Positions 43,474 to 52,340 are shown, numbered from the stretch's first letter. The stretch is 55,112 nt of DNA from an uncultured Lachnospiraceae bacterium (GCA_910586615.1 CAJUJP010000025.1:4766-59877), one strand, 5' to 3'. Numbers and translations: made by a program. The notes: generated from the letters alone by a model not told the origin.

Positions 43474-43511
43474 TACAGAACCGAAAATGAAATTTTAATG
43501 TCATTAATTAT
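43474..43511. repeat. Half of element A, copy 4
   Basis: ACAGAACCGAAAATGAAATT, then TTAATGTCATTAATTATA. It ends 20 bases before the GGAGGAG of the ABC ATPase gene. Confidence 0.6.
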
Positions 43512-43543
43512 AAATGTTCGGGAGCAAAACAGGAGGAGTAATT

Positions 43544-44245
43544 ATGGATGCACTGGTTGAGATCAGGGATATGTGCAAAACGTACAATCCCGGAGAGAAT
43601 GAAGTAAAGGCGTTGGATCACGTAAGTCTGACAATCCGTGAGAAGGAGTTCGTTGCAATCATCGGACATTCCGGTTCCGGTAAATCGACACTGATGAATA
43701 TGCTGGGATGTCTGGATGTGCCGACCAGCGGCAGTTATTATCTGCACGGACATGATGTGGCGGGCATGTCGGATGATGAACTGTCGGATATCCGTAATCA
43801 GGAGATCGGCTTTATTTTTCAGGGATTTAATCTGATTCCCAGCCTGACGGCCCTTGAAAATGTGGAATTGCCGCTGATCTACCGGGGTGTTGGAAAACGG
43901 GAACGGACGGAATTGTCCGACCGGGCGTTAAATAAAGTGGGTCTGGAAAACCGTAAGGATCATAAACCGTCGGAGATGTCCGGCGGTCAGCAGCAGAGAG
44001 TGGCCATTGCCAGGGCCATAGCCCAGGCACCACCCATTATTCTTGCCGATGAGCCTACCGGAAATCTGGATTCCAATTCCACAAGAGAGATCATGGGAAT
44101 TCTCAAAGGACTGCATGAAGAGGGCAGAACCGTGATTCTGATCACACATGATAATGAGATTGCGGCTCAGGCGAAGCGGGTGATCAAGATCATGGACGGA
44201 AAGATCGTGGAAGACTATGAGAACGAGATACAGCAGGCCGGCTGA
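43544..44245 (+). CDS. MacB/LolD-type ABC ATPase
   Basis: A 233-residue ATPase of the MacB/LolD/FtsE class. It has Walker A GHSGSGKST (about 42-50), the Q-loop FIFQGFNLIP, the signature MSGGQQQR and Walker B IILADEPTGNLD. It powers the permease at 46028. ATG 43544 has AGGAGGAG upstream; the frame is open to 43514. The operon order ATPase, adaptor, permease is usual for MacAB-like peptide or antibiotic exporters in Gram-positives. Confidence 0.93.
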   Translation: MDALVEIRDMCKTYNPGENEVKALDHVSLTIREKEFVAIIGHSGSGKSTLMNMLGCLDVPTSGSYYLHGHDVAGMSDDELSDIRNQEIGFIFQGFNLIPSLTALENVELPLIYRGVGKRERTELSDRALNKVGLENRKDHKPSEMSGGQQQRVAIARAIAQAPPIILADEPTGNLDSNSTREIMGILKGLHEEGRTVILITHDNEIAAQAKRVIKIMDGKIVEDYENEIQQAG

Positions 44246-44346
44246 CATGGTTTCGGAGATACGATTAACGAGATCTGTGCAGGAAACCAGCCGGGTAAAA
44301 AAATAAAAATGAAAAAGGCAGAAAAGTAAAGGGAGCAGAAAATAAT

Positions 44347-45948
44347 ATGTCAGACATGGAAAAGACAGGACGGGTAGAACTTAAAAAGAAAGAGCAGGAA
44401 GAAAAGGATATGAAAGAAGAAATGAAAACAGCAGATTCCGGTAAAAGGAGTGAAAATACAGTAAGTACTGCAGAGGCAGGCGGACAGACAGAGAAAAAGG
44501 GCAGGAAGCATAAGGATAAGAAAGAGAAAGTACCGGGGACACCCATGGATAAGAAGAAAAAGAAGAAGATCATAAGGCGGTGTGTCATCGGCGGTGTGGC
44601 TGTGGTGATCGTGCTTTTCATGGTAAGCAATTCTATTGCCGCAAAAAATGCCGGGACGGTGGTTTATACGACGACCGCTGTCATACAGGATATAGAGCAG
44701 ACCCTTAATACCAGCGGTACGGTCAGGAGCGAGGAGACGAAAAGTTATTTTGCCCCGGTGGCGGTGAAGATCGGCACAGTAGATGCAGCGGCGGGTGACA
44801 GCGTTAAGAAGGGACAGAGTCTCGTAAAGTATGACGGGGATGCTCTGGAAGAGGCAAGACAGATTGCGCAGTTAAAGCTGCAGGCCAACGAAGGCGGCTA
44901 TGAAAGTTCGATCCATAAAAATAATAAGTACATAGCAGAGCTGGGAGAGGCAAATGTAAATCTTGCGGTGCTGGAACAGCAGATTACGGACAGCGAGAAT
45001 TATGTCAGGGAACTGGAACAGAAGATTAATGATAAAAAGACTGCCCTTGCCCATGAGGGCACACTTTTACAGATTTCACTTTTGGACTGGTCAGATAAGC
45101 CGGATTCGGATGAGTATCTGAATCTGCAGAAGCTGGTACAGTACAATACATTTGAGCAACAGAATAACAAAGATATCCTTGCATGGCAGAAGGAAGTGGA
45201 TCTTTATCAGGAAAAAATTGCAGCTTACAAGGAATACCGTTCCGAGATGAAGTCCCAGAAGAGCAGTTCCGAGGGCGGCTCCATGGACAGCGGCAGCAAA
45301 AGCCAGCTTGAAGCCAACACACAGATGGAACGAATAAACGGACAGGAAACACTGGACGATATTGAGGAAGTGAAAGACGGTATTCTGGCTGATTTTGACG
45401 GAGTTGTTACGGAGATGGAGGCAGTGGAAGGCTCCGTTCCTCAGGAGGGCACAAAGCTTGTCACTGTGGAGAGTACGGAGAAAGTAAAGGTAGAGATCAA
45501 TGTGTCAAAATATGATCTGGATAAAATTCAGATCGGACAGAGTGCATCTATTGATATTGCCGGAAAGAAATATGACGGAAAAGTGACCAAGATCGATCGT
45601 ATGGCAACGACAAATCAGAGCGGTGCAGCGGTTGTAGGCGCGGAAATTGAGATCGAAAACCCGGATACGGCGATTTTCCTGGGCGTGGAGGCCAGAGTGG
45701 AAATCAGTACGGCATCGGTTTCAGGCGTAGTGGCAGTGCCCCTTGAGGTCATCAATACAGACATGGAAGGTGACTTTGTATTTGTGGCGGAAAACGGCGT
45801 GGCTGTGAAAAAACGTATTACTACAGGCATTACTTCCGACAGCTTCAGTGAGGTGACAGAAGGCTTGGCGGAAGGTGAGACGATCATCATGACGACAGGG
45901 CAGAATCTGGAAGAAGGTATGCCCGTGACGGCTATCCCGCAGCAGTAG
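44347..45948 (+). CDS. HlyD/MacA-like membrane fusion protein
   Basis: A 533-residue adaptor. The first 78 residues are highly charged (Lys/Glu/Asp), then one membrane segment (79-98). The outer part has a lipoyl/barrel-sandwich hybrid half (VKIGTVDAAAGDSVKKGQSLVKYD), a coiled-coil hairpin (about 190-320) and a beta-barrel plus membrane-proximal domain. It is longer than average because of the charged N terminus and a Ser-rich insert near 315. It connects the ABC permease to the cell-wall side. It precedes the permease gene by 79 bp. Confidence 0.9.
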   Translation: MSDMEKTGRVELKKKEQEEKDMKEEMKTADSGKRSENTVSTAEAGGQTEKKGRKHKDKKEKVPGTPMDKKKKKKIIRRCVIGGVAVVIVLFMVSNSIAAKNAGTVVYTTTAVIQDIEQTLNTSGTVRSEETKSYFAPVAVKIGTVDAAAGDSVKKGQSLVKYDGDALEEARQIAQLKLQANEGGYESSIHKNNKYIAELGEANVNLAVLEQQITDSENYVRELEQKINDKKTALAHEGTLLQISLLDWSDKPDSDEYLNLQKLVQYNTFEQQNNKDILAWQKEVDLYQEKIAAYKEYRSEMKSQKSSSEGGSMDSGSKSQLEANTQMERINGQETLDDIEEVKDGILADFDGVVTEMEAVEGSVPQEGTKLVTVESTEKVKVEINVSKYDLDKIQIGQSASIDIAGKKYDGKVTKIDRMATTNQSGAAVVGAEIEIENPDTAIFLGVEARVEISTASVSGVVAVPLEVINTDMEGDFVFVAENGVAVKKRITTGITSDSFSEVTEGLAEGETIIMTTGQNLEEGMPVTAIPQQ

Positions 45949-46027
45949 AAGACGATGAATGTTTGTCAAACTGTACAGATGCCGGCCGGAAGACTATGCG
46001 GCGGCAGGAAAGGGATAGGTCAATAGA

Positions 46028-47248
46028 ATGGGACAAATATGGGAATATATAAAGATTGCCCTGATGAATATCAAGAGCAATAAAGGAAGGTCCATCCTTA
46101 CCATGCTGGGTATCATCATCGGTATTGCTTCGGTGATTCTGATCATTTCCATCGGTAACGGCATGAGAAGCCAGATCAACGGCGAACTGGACAGCCTGGC
46201 GGGCGGACAGGTGGCGCTTTACACGAACGATTCCGTGGAAGGTAATGATGTGACTTTTACGGATGAGGATTTTGAACTGGTTGAAGAAAAAGTAGAGCAC
46301 GTCAAAGGTGTTACACCTCAGTATCAAATGTGGGCAAATGCGGAAGGACGTAAAGGCAATTTTGACGCGCTGGTGTATGCAGGTAATGAAGCCTTGCAAT
46401 ACTGCGTGGCAAAAGAGCCGATGGCAAGAGGAAGGTATTTTACAGAAAGTGATTATCTGGCGGGCAATAAAGTGTGCGTTATCAATGAGACAAGTGCGAG
46501 AATGCTTTTCGGCACGACAGATGTGGCAGGCATGAACTTTGACGTGACGATTTACAACGTTACACAGGAGATGACCATCGTGGGTGTCCGGGAAGACAGT
46601 AAGTCCACAATGCTCTCCGCCTTAAACGGCAGCGGTTATCTGCAGGTGGAAATGCCGATTTCCACATTGGGATCAGGATACGGATTCTGGGTGGAGGATT
46701 TCCAGCAGTTCTATATTGTGGGAGAGAGTGCGGAATTTTCCACTCAGGTTGCGGCGGATTCTCTGCGGCTGATGGAAAATAAGCATAACACCCGCGGAGA
46801 GAATAAAATTCTGATGGAGAGTTTCGCGGATGCACAGTCACAGATTGACAGTATCTTAAGTGTGATTACGGTCTTTATCTCTTTTGTGGCAGCTATTTCG
46901 CTTCTCGTGGGCGGCATCGGCGTTATGAACATCATGCTGGTGTCGGTGACGGAGCGCACGCGGGAGATCGGAATCCGTAAGTCACTGGGGGCGAGAACAA
47001 ATTCTATTCTGCTGCAATTTCTGGCAGAGGCCGGTATCATCACGCTGATCGGTGGTCTGATCGGCATTGGGCTGGGCAGCCTCGGAGCGGTGGCAGTCTG
47101 CAGTGTGATGGGATTCCAGGCCCAGGTTAAGGCCACAACTGTGTTGTTTGCGGCAATTTTTTCCTCGGCGGTGGGTATATTCTTCGGAATCTATCCGGCG
47201 AAGAAGGCTGCGAAGCTGAGTCCGATCGAAGCACTGCGGCACGAATAG
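46028..47248 (+). CDS. MacB/FtsX-type ABC permease
   Basis: A 406-residue permease. The N-terminal segment is followed by a large extracytoplasmic MacB-PCD-like domain and three C-terminal membrane segments, with LLVGGIGVMNIMLVSVTERT and EIGIRKSLGAR, the FtsX signature. Together with the ATPase and adaptor it forms a type VII ABC system that exports peptides or lipids or resists antimicrobials. The substrate is unknown. Confidence 0.92.
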   Translation: MGQIWEYIKIALMNIKSNKGRSILTMLGIIIGIASVILIISIGNGMRSQINGELDSLAGGQVALYTNDSVEGNDVTFTDEDFELVEEKVEHVKGVTPQYQMWANAEGRKGNFDALVYAGNEALQYCVAKEPMARGRYFTESDYLAGNKVCVINETSARMLFGTTDVAGMNFDVTIYNVTQEMTIVGVREDSKSTMLSALNGSGYLQVEMPISTLGSGYGFWVEDFQQFYIVGESAEFSTQVAADSLRLMENKHNTRGENKILMESFADAQSQIDSILSVITVFISFVAAISLLVGGIGVMNIMLVSVTERTREIGIRKSLGARTNSILLQFLAEAGIITLIGGLIGIGLGSLGAVAVCSVMGFQAQVKATTVLFAAIFSSAVGIFFGIYPAKKAAKLSPIEALRHE

Positions 47249-47274
47249 AATCAATGAACGGGCGGAACAAACGG

Positions 47275-47320
47275 AAAAAACCTCTGAGGCGGTGTGGAAT
47301 GCAGCTTCGGGGGTTTTTCA
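47275..47320 (+). terminator. Terminator after MacAB-like operon
   Basis: AAAAAACCTCTGAGGC pairs (with G-U pairs) with GCTTCGGGGGTTTTT, and a T-run follows. Confidence 0.7.
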
Positions 47321-47374
47321 TTACGCTATCTCCTGTTGTGATAAATATGCATTTATTGTATAAACATTTAGAAC

Positions 47375-47424
47375 AACATATATGATAACATATACGAAAT
47401 GGGCATCCTGTTATATGATATGTT
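47375..47424. promoter_or_regulatory. Inverted repeats before the RHH gene
   Basis: AACATATATGATAAC (47375-47389) and GTTATATGATATGTT (47410-47424) are inversely related. RHH proteins often bind such arms, so autoregulation is possible. Confidence 0.4.
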
Positions 47425-47440
47425 TTATAGGAGGCGTAAT

Positions 47441-47635
47441 ATGGACGATAGAGATTTAGTGATAAAGCCCCAAAAGCCGAAAGGTGAAGATGGATATAAG
47501 ACATTTTCGGTGAGAGTGAAAGAAGAACTGGTGGTACAGATTGACGCAATGTCAACATCAACAGGCAGAAGCAGAAATGAACTGATCGGGATACTTTTAG
47601 AATATGCAATCGGACACTGCAAAGTGGAACAATAA
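47441..47635 (+). CDS. Small ribbon-helix-helix (CopG-like) protein
   Basis: A 64-residue protein. FSVRVKEELVVQIDAMSTST has the RHH pattern of an N-terminal beta strand and two helices (GRSRNELIGILLEYA). Such proteins are DNA-binding repressors or antitoxins. ATAGGAGGCG is upstream of ATG 47441. No toxin gene is adjacent on either side. It is probably an orphan regulator. Confidence 0.72.
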   Translation: MDDRDLVIKPQKPKGEDGYKTFSVRVKEELVVQIDAMSTSTGRSRNELIGILLEYAIGHCKVEQ

Positions 47636-47790
47636 CAGACTACGATCATGACAGAGCTTTTTTATCTGATATTTTTTGAAGAATATTATAAAGGGTTATG
47701 ATGATGCAGTATTTTTAACAGATTATGTCGTATATAGTTATTCTGCCGCATAGCCTTTTCTATAGGTCATATGTTGTAAAACAGAAATAA

Positions 47791-47829
47791 GGGGAGCCCG
47801 TTTGAAAGATTTCAACGAGCCCCCTTTTT
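47791..47829 (+). terminator. Terminator after RHH gene
   Basis: GGGGAGCCCGTTTGAAA pairs with TTTCAACGAGCCCC (with G-U and one bulge), then TTTTTA and a GGTATAGGAAATTC motif at 47832. It may serve the region from 47441; the flotillin gene ends on the other strand. Confidence 0.75.
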
Positions 47830-47831
47830 AT

Positions 47832-47845
47832 GGTATAGGAAATTC
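47832..47845. repeat. GGTATAGGAAATTC motif copy
   Basis: An exact copy of the motif, directly after a terminator T-run. The other exact copy is at 54908. Confidence 0.7.
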
Positions 47846-47900
47846 CTCGATTCTTGCAATAACTGTTTAGGGTCGGCCTTACAGCGAGCCAAACCTTGCA

Positions 47901-49406
47901 TCAGATCTTGTCTTCACCACTCTTGACGATTACATTGACATCGTCCAATCCGGTCACATTCACGTTGCGGTTGACTTTCGCGTCGTAGGTATCCGCTTTG
48001 ATGATCTCGGATAAGTCAATGCCGGTGGCTTCCTTCATGCTTTCAAATAATTTCGCCATAACAACGGGCACATTGCCGGCAACCTGATTGACGCCGTTGC
48101 TGTCGCCGTCTCCGCCGCCGATGATCGTGATCTTGTCGATCTGGCCGAGGGGTTCTGCGATCTTCGCCGCGATATCGGGCAGTACCTTGATCATCATTTC
48201 GGCTACGGCAGCCTTGTTGTATTTCGCGTAAGCCTCCGCCTTGCGTTCCATTGCTTCTGCCTCCGCAATACCTTTCGCCTGAATGGCTGAGGCTTCCGCC
48301 TCACCGACTGCACGGATACCTGCAGCTTCCTGCTCTTTGGAGAAGCGGTCTGCCTCCGCCTGAGCCTTTCTTGCCTCCGCTTCACGCTGGGCTTCGAACT
48401 GCTTTGCCTCTGCGTCTTTCTGCCGCTGGTAGAGGGCGGCGTCCGCTTTCTGCTGGGCGGCGTATTTGTCTGCTTCCGCCTGTTTCTTGACCTCCGCTTC
48501 CAGTGCACGTTCTTTAACCGCAACCTGCTTCTGTTTTAACTCGATCTCGCGTTCCTGCTTGGCGATATCCGCGTTGGCGGTGGTTACCTCGATGGTCTTA
48601 CGCTGCTCCTCTTTCTGGATCTCGTAAGCGGCGTCCGCCATAGCCTTCTTGGTGTCGGCTTCCTGCTGTAACTCGGATTTCTTGATGGCCAGTTCATTCT
48701 GTTTCTTGGCGATCTCGGTCTGTGCGGCAACAGCGGCATCGTTAGATTCCTTGTCCGCGGCAGCCTGCGCCACTTTGATATCCCTCTCGCTCTCAGCCCT
48801 TGCGATTGCGGCGGTTTTCTTGATCTTTACGATGTTATCAATACCCAGATTCTCAATGACGTCGTTGCCGTCCACGAAGTTCTGTACGTTGAAGCTGACG
48901 ATGTCCAGACCCATTGCAGCCAGGTCGGGCTCGGCGTTTTCTTTCACCAGATTGGCGAATTTCTGCCTGTCGGAAACCATTTCTTCCAGCCGCATTTTGC
49001 CTACGATCTCACGGACGTTGCCTTCCAGTACCTCTCTGGCAACACCGGCTATGTACTCGGTGTTTTTGTTTAAGAAGTTCTCTGCCGCGAGACGGAGCCT
49101 GTCGGCCTCGCTGCTGATCTTGATGTTGACGGTGGCATCTACATTGATGTTGATATAGTCTGCCGTGGGTACCGCGTTGCTGGTCTTGACGTCGATGGGG
49201 ATCAGCCGCAGGTTCAGCTTATCCATACGCTCGAAGAACGGAATGCGGATACTCGCCTTACCGATAACAATCTTGGATTTCTTCTTGAAACCGGAGATGA
49301 TGTACGCCATATCCGGCGGCGCTTTGACGTAGCCGATGGCCATGAAGAAGATAAACAGAACCACCAGAATGATAATGATCAGTGCCGGTAAACCAATTGT
49401 TTTCAT
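47901..49406 (-). CDS. floT: Flotillin-like SPFH protein
   Basis: A 501-residue membrane-associated protein. An N-terminal membrane segment (about 7-27) is followed by an SPFH/band 7 domain (about 28-200). A long Ala/Glu/Lys/Gln-rich coiled coil (about 205-420) with EA-rich repeats follows, and then a short C-terminal domain. This matches bacterial FloT/YuaG, which organise functional membrane microdomains. AGGAGGGGAATTAC precedes the start. No NfeD partner gene is visible on either side. Confidence 0.9.
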   Translation of the reverse strand: MKTIGLPALIIIILVVLFIFFMAIGYVKAPPDMAYIISGFKKKSKIVIGKASIRIPFFERMDKLNLRLIPIDVKTSNAVPTADYININVDATVNIKISSEADRLRLAAENFLNKNTEYIAGVAREVLEGNVREIVGKMRLEEMVSDRQKFANLVKENAEPDLAAMGLDIVSFNVQNFVDGNDVIENLGIDNIVKIKKTAAIARAESERDIKVAQAAADKESNDAAVAAQTEIAKKQNELAIKKSELQQEADTKKAMADAAYEIQKEEQRKTIEVTTANADIAKQEREIELKQKQVAVKERALEAEVKKQAEADKYAAQQKADAALYQRQKDAEAKQFEAQREAEARKAQAEADRFSKEQEAAGIRAVGEAEASAIQAKGIAEAEAMERKAEAYAKYNKAAVAEMMIKVLPDIAAKIAEPLGQIDKITIIGGGDGDSNGVNQVAGNVPVVMAKLFESMKEATGIDLSEIIKADTYDAKVNRNVNVTGLDDVNVIVKSGEDKI

Positions 49407-49874
49407 TGTAATTCCCCTCCTGTAATTTTTTTGTTGATATGAAAGATACGAAGTACACCGTGATACATGCCGGTATGACAGCCGGAAGTTCTATGGGCGG
49501 TGTACAGGAATGCCGTATCTTATAGAAAAGTGAAACGAGATACAGTATTCTGGTTACAGTATATCTTATTCCGGCGTGAAATGATATAGAAATCCGCAGA
49601 AAATTTGACAGGAAAGTAACAGTTCAGCCCTCACATTCATAAAAGCGTCTGCTTCGCATCCGGCGCCGCTTTGCGGCTCATCTTTTATTTCATGAGAGGG
49701 CGCTCCGCTCATGTAACAATTCGCAGATTGCGCTTTGTGTGCAAGCACCCACGCGCGATCTGTGAATTGTTGCATGGCTGAACTGTTACACAGGAAACGA
49801 CATCTCAAATTGTCAGCCAAAACATGCAGACATATAAAATCTGCATTTGCCTTCTTGTCAAATTAATAAATATA
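49407..49874. other. Intergenic region after flotillin start
   Basis: It contains the MITE-like element at 49616-49789 and the promoter and operator before the GntR gene. No coding sequence was supported. The flotillin promoter was not clear. Confidence 0.55.
49616..49789. repeat. MITE-like element with inverted ends
   Basis: GTAACAGTTCAGCC (49616-49629) and GGCTGAACTGTTAC (49776-49789) are perfect 14-bp inverted ends around 174 bp. Inside, ACAATTCGCAGATTGCGC and GCGCGATCTGTGAATTGT form another inverted pair. No transposase is encoded. Confidence 0.7.
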
Positions 49875-49904
49875 TGTTATGGTGTTATGCATAACAATAT
49901 AACA
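49855..49904 (+). promoter_or_regulatory. Promoter and operator of the YtrA-type operon
   Basis: TTGTCA (49855-49860), a 17-bp spacer and TATGGT (49878-49883). The 30-bp operator 49875-49904 is built of nested arms sharing one centre: outer TGTTAT/ATAACA and inner GTTATG/CATAAC. The operator overlaps the -10 box, as expected for a GntR repressor. Confidence 0.7.
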
Positions 49905-49929
49905 GTATGAACAGCAGGAGGGGAGAACA

Positions 49930-50313
49930 ATTAAGCTGATAATTTCAAATGTGTCAGGCATACCGATCTACGAACAAATTAAACAACAGGTAAAAGCGGC
50001 TATTTTGTCTGGAGAACTGCAGGCAGAAGAAGCGTTACCTTCCCTGAGAACGCTGGCTAAGGATTTGAAGATCAGTGTTCTGACAGTTACAAGAGCCTAT
50101 ACTGAACTGGAACAGGAAGGTTTTGTCAAGAATGTTCAAGGCCGCGGCTGTTTTGTACTGGGGAGCGGCTCCGAACTTATGAAAGAGCAGCTAATCTGTA
50201 AAGTGGAAAATAATTTAACAGAAGCTATAAAAGCGGCGAAAATTGCTAACCTGTCTAATGAGGAATTACATCATCTTTTAGATATTTTATTGGAGGCGGA
50301 TGCAGATGACTAA
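49930..50313 (+). CDS. YtrA subfamily GntR regulator, apparent ATT start
   Basis: A 127-residue repressor. The winged helix includes PIYEQIKQQVKAAILSGEL and SVLTVTRAYTELEQEGFV, followed by a short C-terminal helix as in YtrA-type proteins. GTG 49951 is the first conventional start but is far (29 nt) from the AGGAGGGGAG at 49916-49925. ATT 49930 is eight bases after the core and yields MKLIISNVSG, the usual family N terminus. It lies in front of ABC transporter genes it should regulate, and its promoter has a nested palindrome. Confidence 0.78.
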   Translation: MKLIISNVSGIPIYEQIKQQVKAAILSGELQAEEALPSLRTLAKDLKISVLTVTRAYTELEQEGFVKNVQGRGCFVLGSGSELMKEQLICKVENNLTEAIKAAKIANLSNEELHHLLDILLEADADD

Positions 50314-51166
50314 TTATTTGGAAGTAACAAACCTGTCGAAGTCTTTTGACAGCTTTCAACTTCATAACATTACTTTCACACTCCCCAAAGGCTATATTAT
50401 GGGGCTGATCGGGCCGAACGGATCAGGTAAAACAACTACTATTAAACTCATTTTAAATATGCTCAAACGTGATGAGGGCAAAATCAAAATTATGGGGCTG
50501 GACAATATCGCAGATGAGCAAAAAGTAAAGGCAGAACTTGGCGTTGTGTTCGATACCAACTATTTCAGCGATGATTGGAAGGTCGCGCAAGTCGAGAAGT
50601 CTGTCTCTGTTTTCTATCCTGACTGGAATTCGGAACGGTTTGCTGAAATGCTGCGGAAGTTCCATATCGCTTCGGCTAAAAAGGTGAAAGAACTTTCAAA
50701 AGGGATGCAAATGAAGCTAATGCTGGCCTGTGCGTTTTCTTACGATGCAAAGCTGTTGATTTTGGATGAACCCACCAGCGGCCTTGATCCTGTTTCCAGA
50801 GATGAACTTCTTCAGATTCTATCGGAGTATATAGAGGACGGAGAACACAGTGTTTTGTTCTCCACCCATATTACCGGCGATTTGGAGCGAGCTGCTGACT
50901 ACATCACATATATAAGCTATGGGGAACTGTTTTTCAGCGGTGTCAAAGATGAATTTGTAGATTTGTTTCGTATCGTCAAAGGGGGAATGAATGAATTGTC
51001 TGCCGATCTCGAGGCAAAAGCTGTCGGTATCCGCACATTCCCCACGGGTTTCGAAGCTCTGGTCAAAACCGAAGATATTGGAGCGTTTTCAGATTTGGAT
51101 ATTGAACCGGTTACCATTGACGAAATCATTGTGTTTACGAGCAAGAAAGGTGAAGCTTATGAGTAA
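50306..51166 (+). CDS. ABC ATPase of YtrA-type cluster
   Basis: A 286-residue ATPase. It has Walker A LIGPNGSGKTTT, the signature LSKGMQMKL and Walker B LLILDEPTSGLD. GGAGG at 50292 supports ATG 50306 (nine bases) over ATG 50300. It overlaps the regulator stop, and its own stop overlaps the permease start by eight bases, so all three are coupled. The substrate is unknown; similar systems respond to cell-wall antibiotics. Confidence 0.9.
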   Translation: MTNYLEVTNLSKSFDSFQLHNITFTLPKGYIMGLIGPNGSGKTTTIKLILNMLKRDEGKIKIMGLDNIADEQKVKAELGVVFDTNYFSDDWKVAQVEKSVSVFYPDWNSERFAEMLRKFHIASAKKVKELSKGMQMKLMLACAFSYDAKLLILDEPTSGLDPVSRDELLQILSEYIEDGEHSVLFSTHITGDLERAADYITYISYGELFFSGVKDEFVDLFRIVKGGMNELSADLEAKAVGIRTFPTGFEALVKTEDIGAFSDLDIEPVTIDEIIVFTSKKGEAYE

Positions 51167-51806
51167 TATATTGAAAGCCGCAAAACTGGATTTTTCCCTT
51201 GTAAAACCGTATGTCAAAGTGATCAGTTTTACTATGCTTTTCCCTATCGCTTTTGCAGCCATCAATCGTTCTATGCTGACGGGAATTTCTTTTGCTATGT
51301 GTTTTATTGCCATGACAACAGGCTACACATTTTCCATCACAGAAAGGAATCATATGGATCGCCTATATGGGATTTTGCCGGTGAAGAAATGTGAAATGGT
51401 GATTGGGCGATATCTGTTTGTTTTTGCGCTGGGGACGTTTGCTCTGGTAATTTCACTTATTACCCATCCGATTGTACTGCGTGCAATGGGCGAAAGTGTT
51501 GAGCTGTTCGATGTTATCAGTGCAGCCGTTGGCGGCCTGTTCCTGTTTGCCCTTTACACAGTGTTTCAGATTCCCGGATACTATAAATTCGGCTCCATCA
51601 AGGGCCGGGTGTTTATGTATATTCCGACAGCAGGTTTTTTAGTGACTTTATTTCTTCTTCCTAAACTGCCCGCAAATAATTCCATGATCAATGTGGCTGC
51701 CAGTTCCCCGGGTTTGCGTGTCGTACTTGCAATCTTGTCTGTTGTTATTATGTATGCTGTGTCGATCTGGTTTTCTGTCCGGATTATGAAAAACAAAGAA
51801 ATGTGA
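51159..51806 (+). CDS. ABC-2 type permease
   Basis: A 215-residue membrane protein with about six hydrophobic segments. The motif ERNHMDRLYGILPVKK in the cytoplasmic loop is typical of small ABC-2 permeases linked to YtrA-type regulators. ATG 51159 lies within the last codons of the ATPase gene. It probably forms an exporter with the ATPase. Confidence 0.84.
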   Translation: MSNILKAAKLDFSLVKPYVKVISFTMLFPIAFAAINRSMLTGISFAMCFIAMTTGYTFSITERNHMDRLYGILPVKKCEMVIGRYLFVFALGTFALVISLITHPIVLRAMGESVELFDVISAAVGGLFLFALYTVFQIPGYYKFGSIKGRVFMYIPTAGFLVTLFLLPKLPANNSMINVAASSPGLRVVLAILSVVIMYAVSIWFSVRIMKNKEM

Positions 51807-51825
51807 GGCCGGGAAGAAAAAGATA

Positions 51826-52323
51826 ATGATCGAGAGGCAAAGTGATAGATGTGGGAGAATATGTACTTATGCAACATCTCTACGAGAATTATCGGAGATC
51901 CGTAGAAGGATTGGCTTTATGATTGAGATGCCGGCTCTTTATCCCGATATGACGGCATTACAAAACATTTTCATCCAGCAGATTCAATATGACGGTTGTA
52001 AAGATGCTTCAAAGGCCGTTGATATGTTACAAAAAGTTGGTTTAGAAGCGCAGGAAAATAAAAAAGCACGACACCTTTCTTTAGGCATGAAACAGCGCCT
52101 TGCTTTGGCGATTGCCCTATTGAACAATCCGGAACTTCTTATTTTGGATGAACCTGTCAACGGACTTGATCCGATGGGAATTATTGAGATTAGAGAATTG
52201 CTGCTGTCACTGAATCAATCTTATGGCATTACGATTATTGTATCAAGCCATAATTTAAGCGAGTTAGAACATATTGCTACACACTATGGATTTCTGCATA
52301 TAGCCGCATACAGTTTTTATTAG
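51826..52323 (+). pseudogene. Truncated BcrA-like ABC ATPase remnant
   Basis: The 165 codons cover only the second half of an ATPase: the signature LSLGMKQRL and Walker B LLILDEPVNGLDP. The region before (51826-51900) is scrambled and lacks Walker A, and the normal C-terminal domain is cut after SHNLSELEHIATHYG. It therefore cannot be active. It resembles bacitracin or lantibiotic immunity ATPases. Confidence 0.75.
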
Positions 52324-52340
52324 CAAAGGTCATTCACTAT

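Larger units (their letters stand above)
42891..43543. other. Long intergenic region before macB-like operon
   Basis: It holds a GGTATAGG motif (42918), half of element A (42944), a strong terminator (43032), a second motif (43086), a possible response-regulator site (43176-43193) with a -10 box (43224), and another half element A (43474) ending just before the ABC gene. No open frame looks coding. Confidence 0.7.

Noticed and set aside
49621..49820. Minus-strand open frame over the MITE-like element
   Set aside because: The sequence is explained by nested inverted repeats and no coding features are present.
51826..52323. Functional ABC ATPase
   Set aside because: Walker A is missing and both ends are truncated, so it is listed as a pseudogene.
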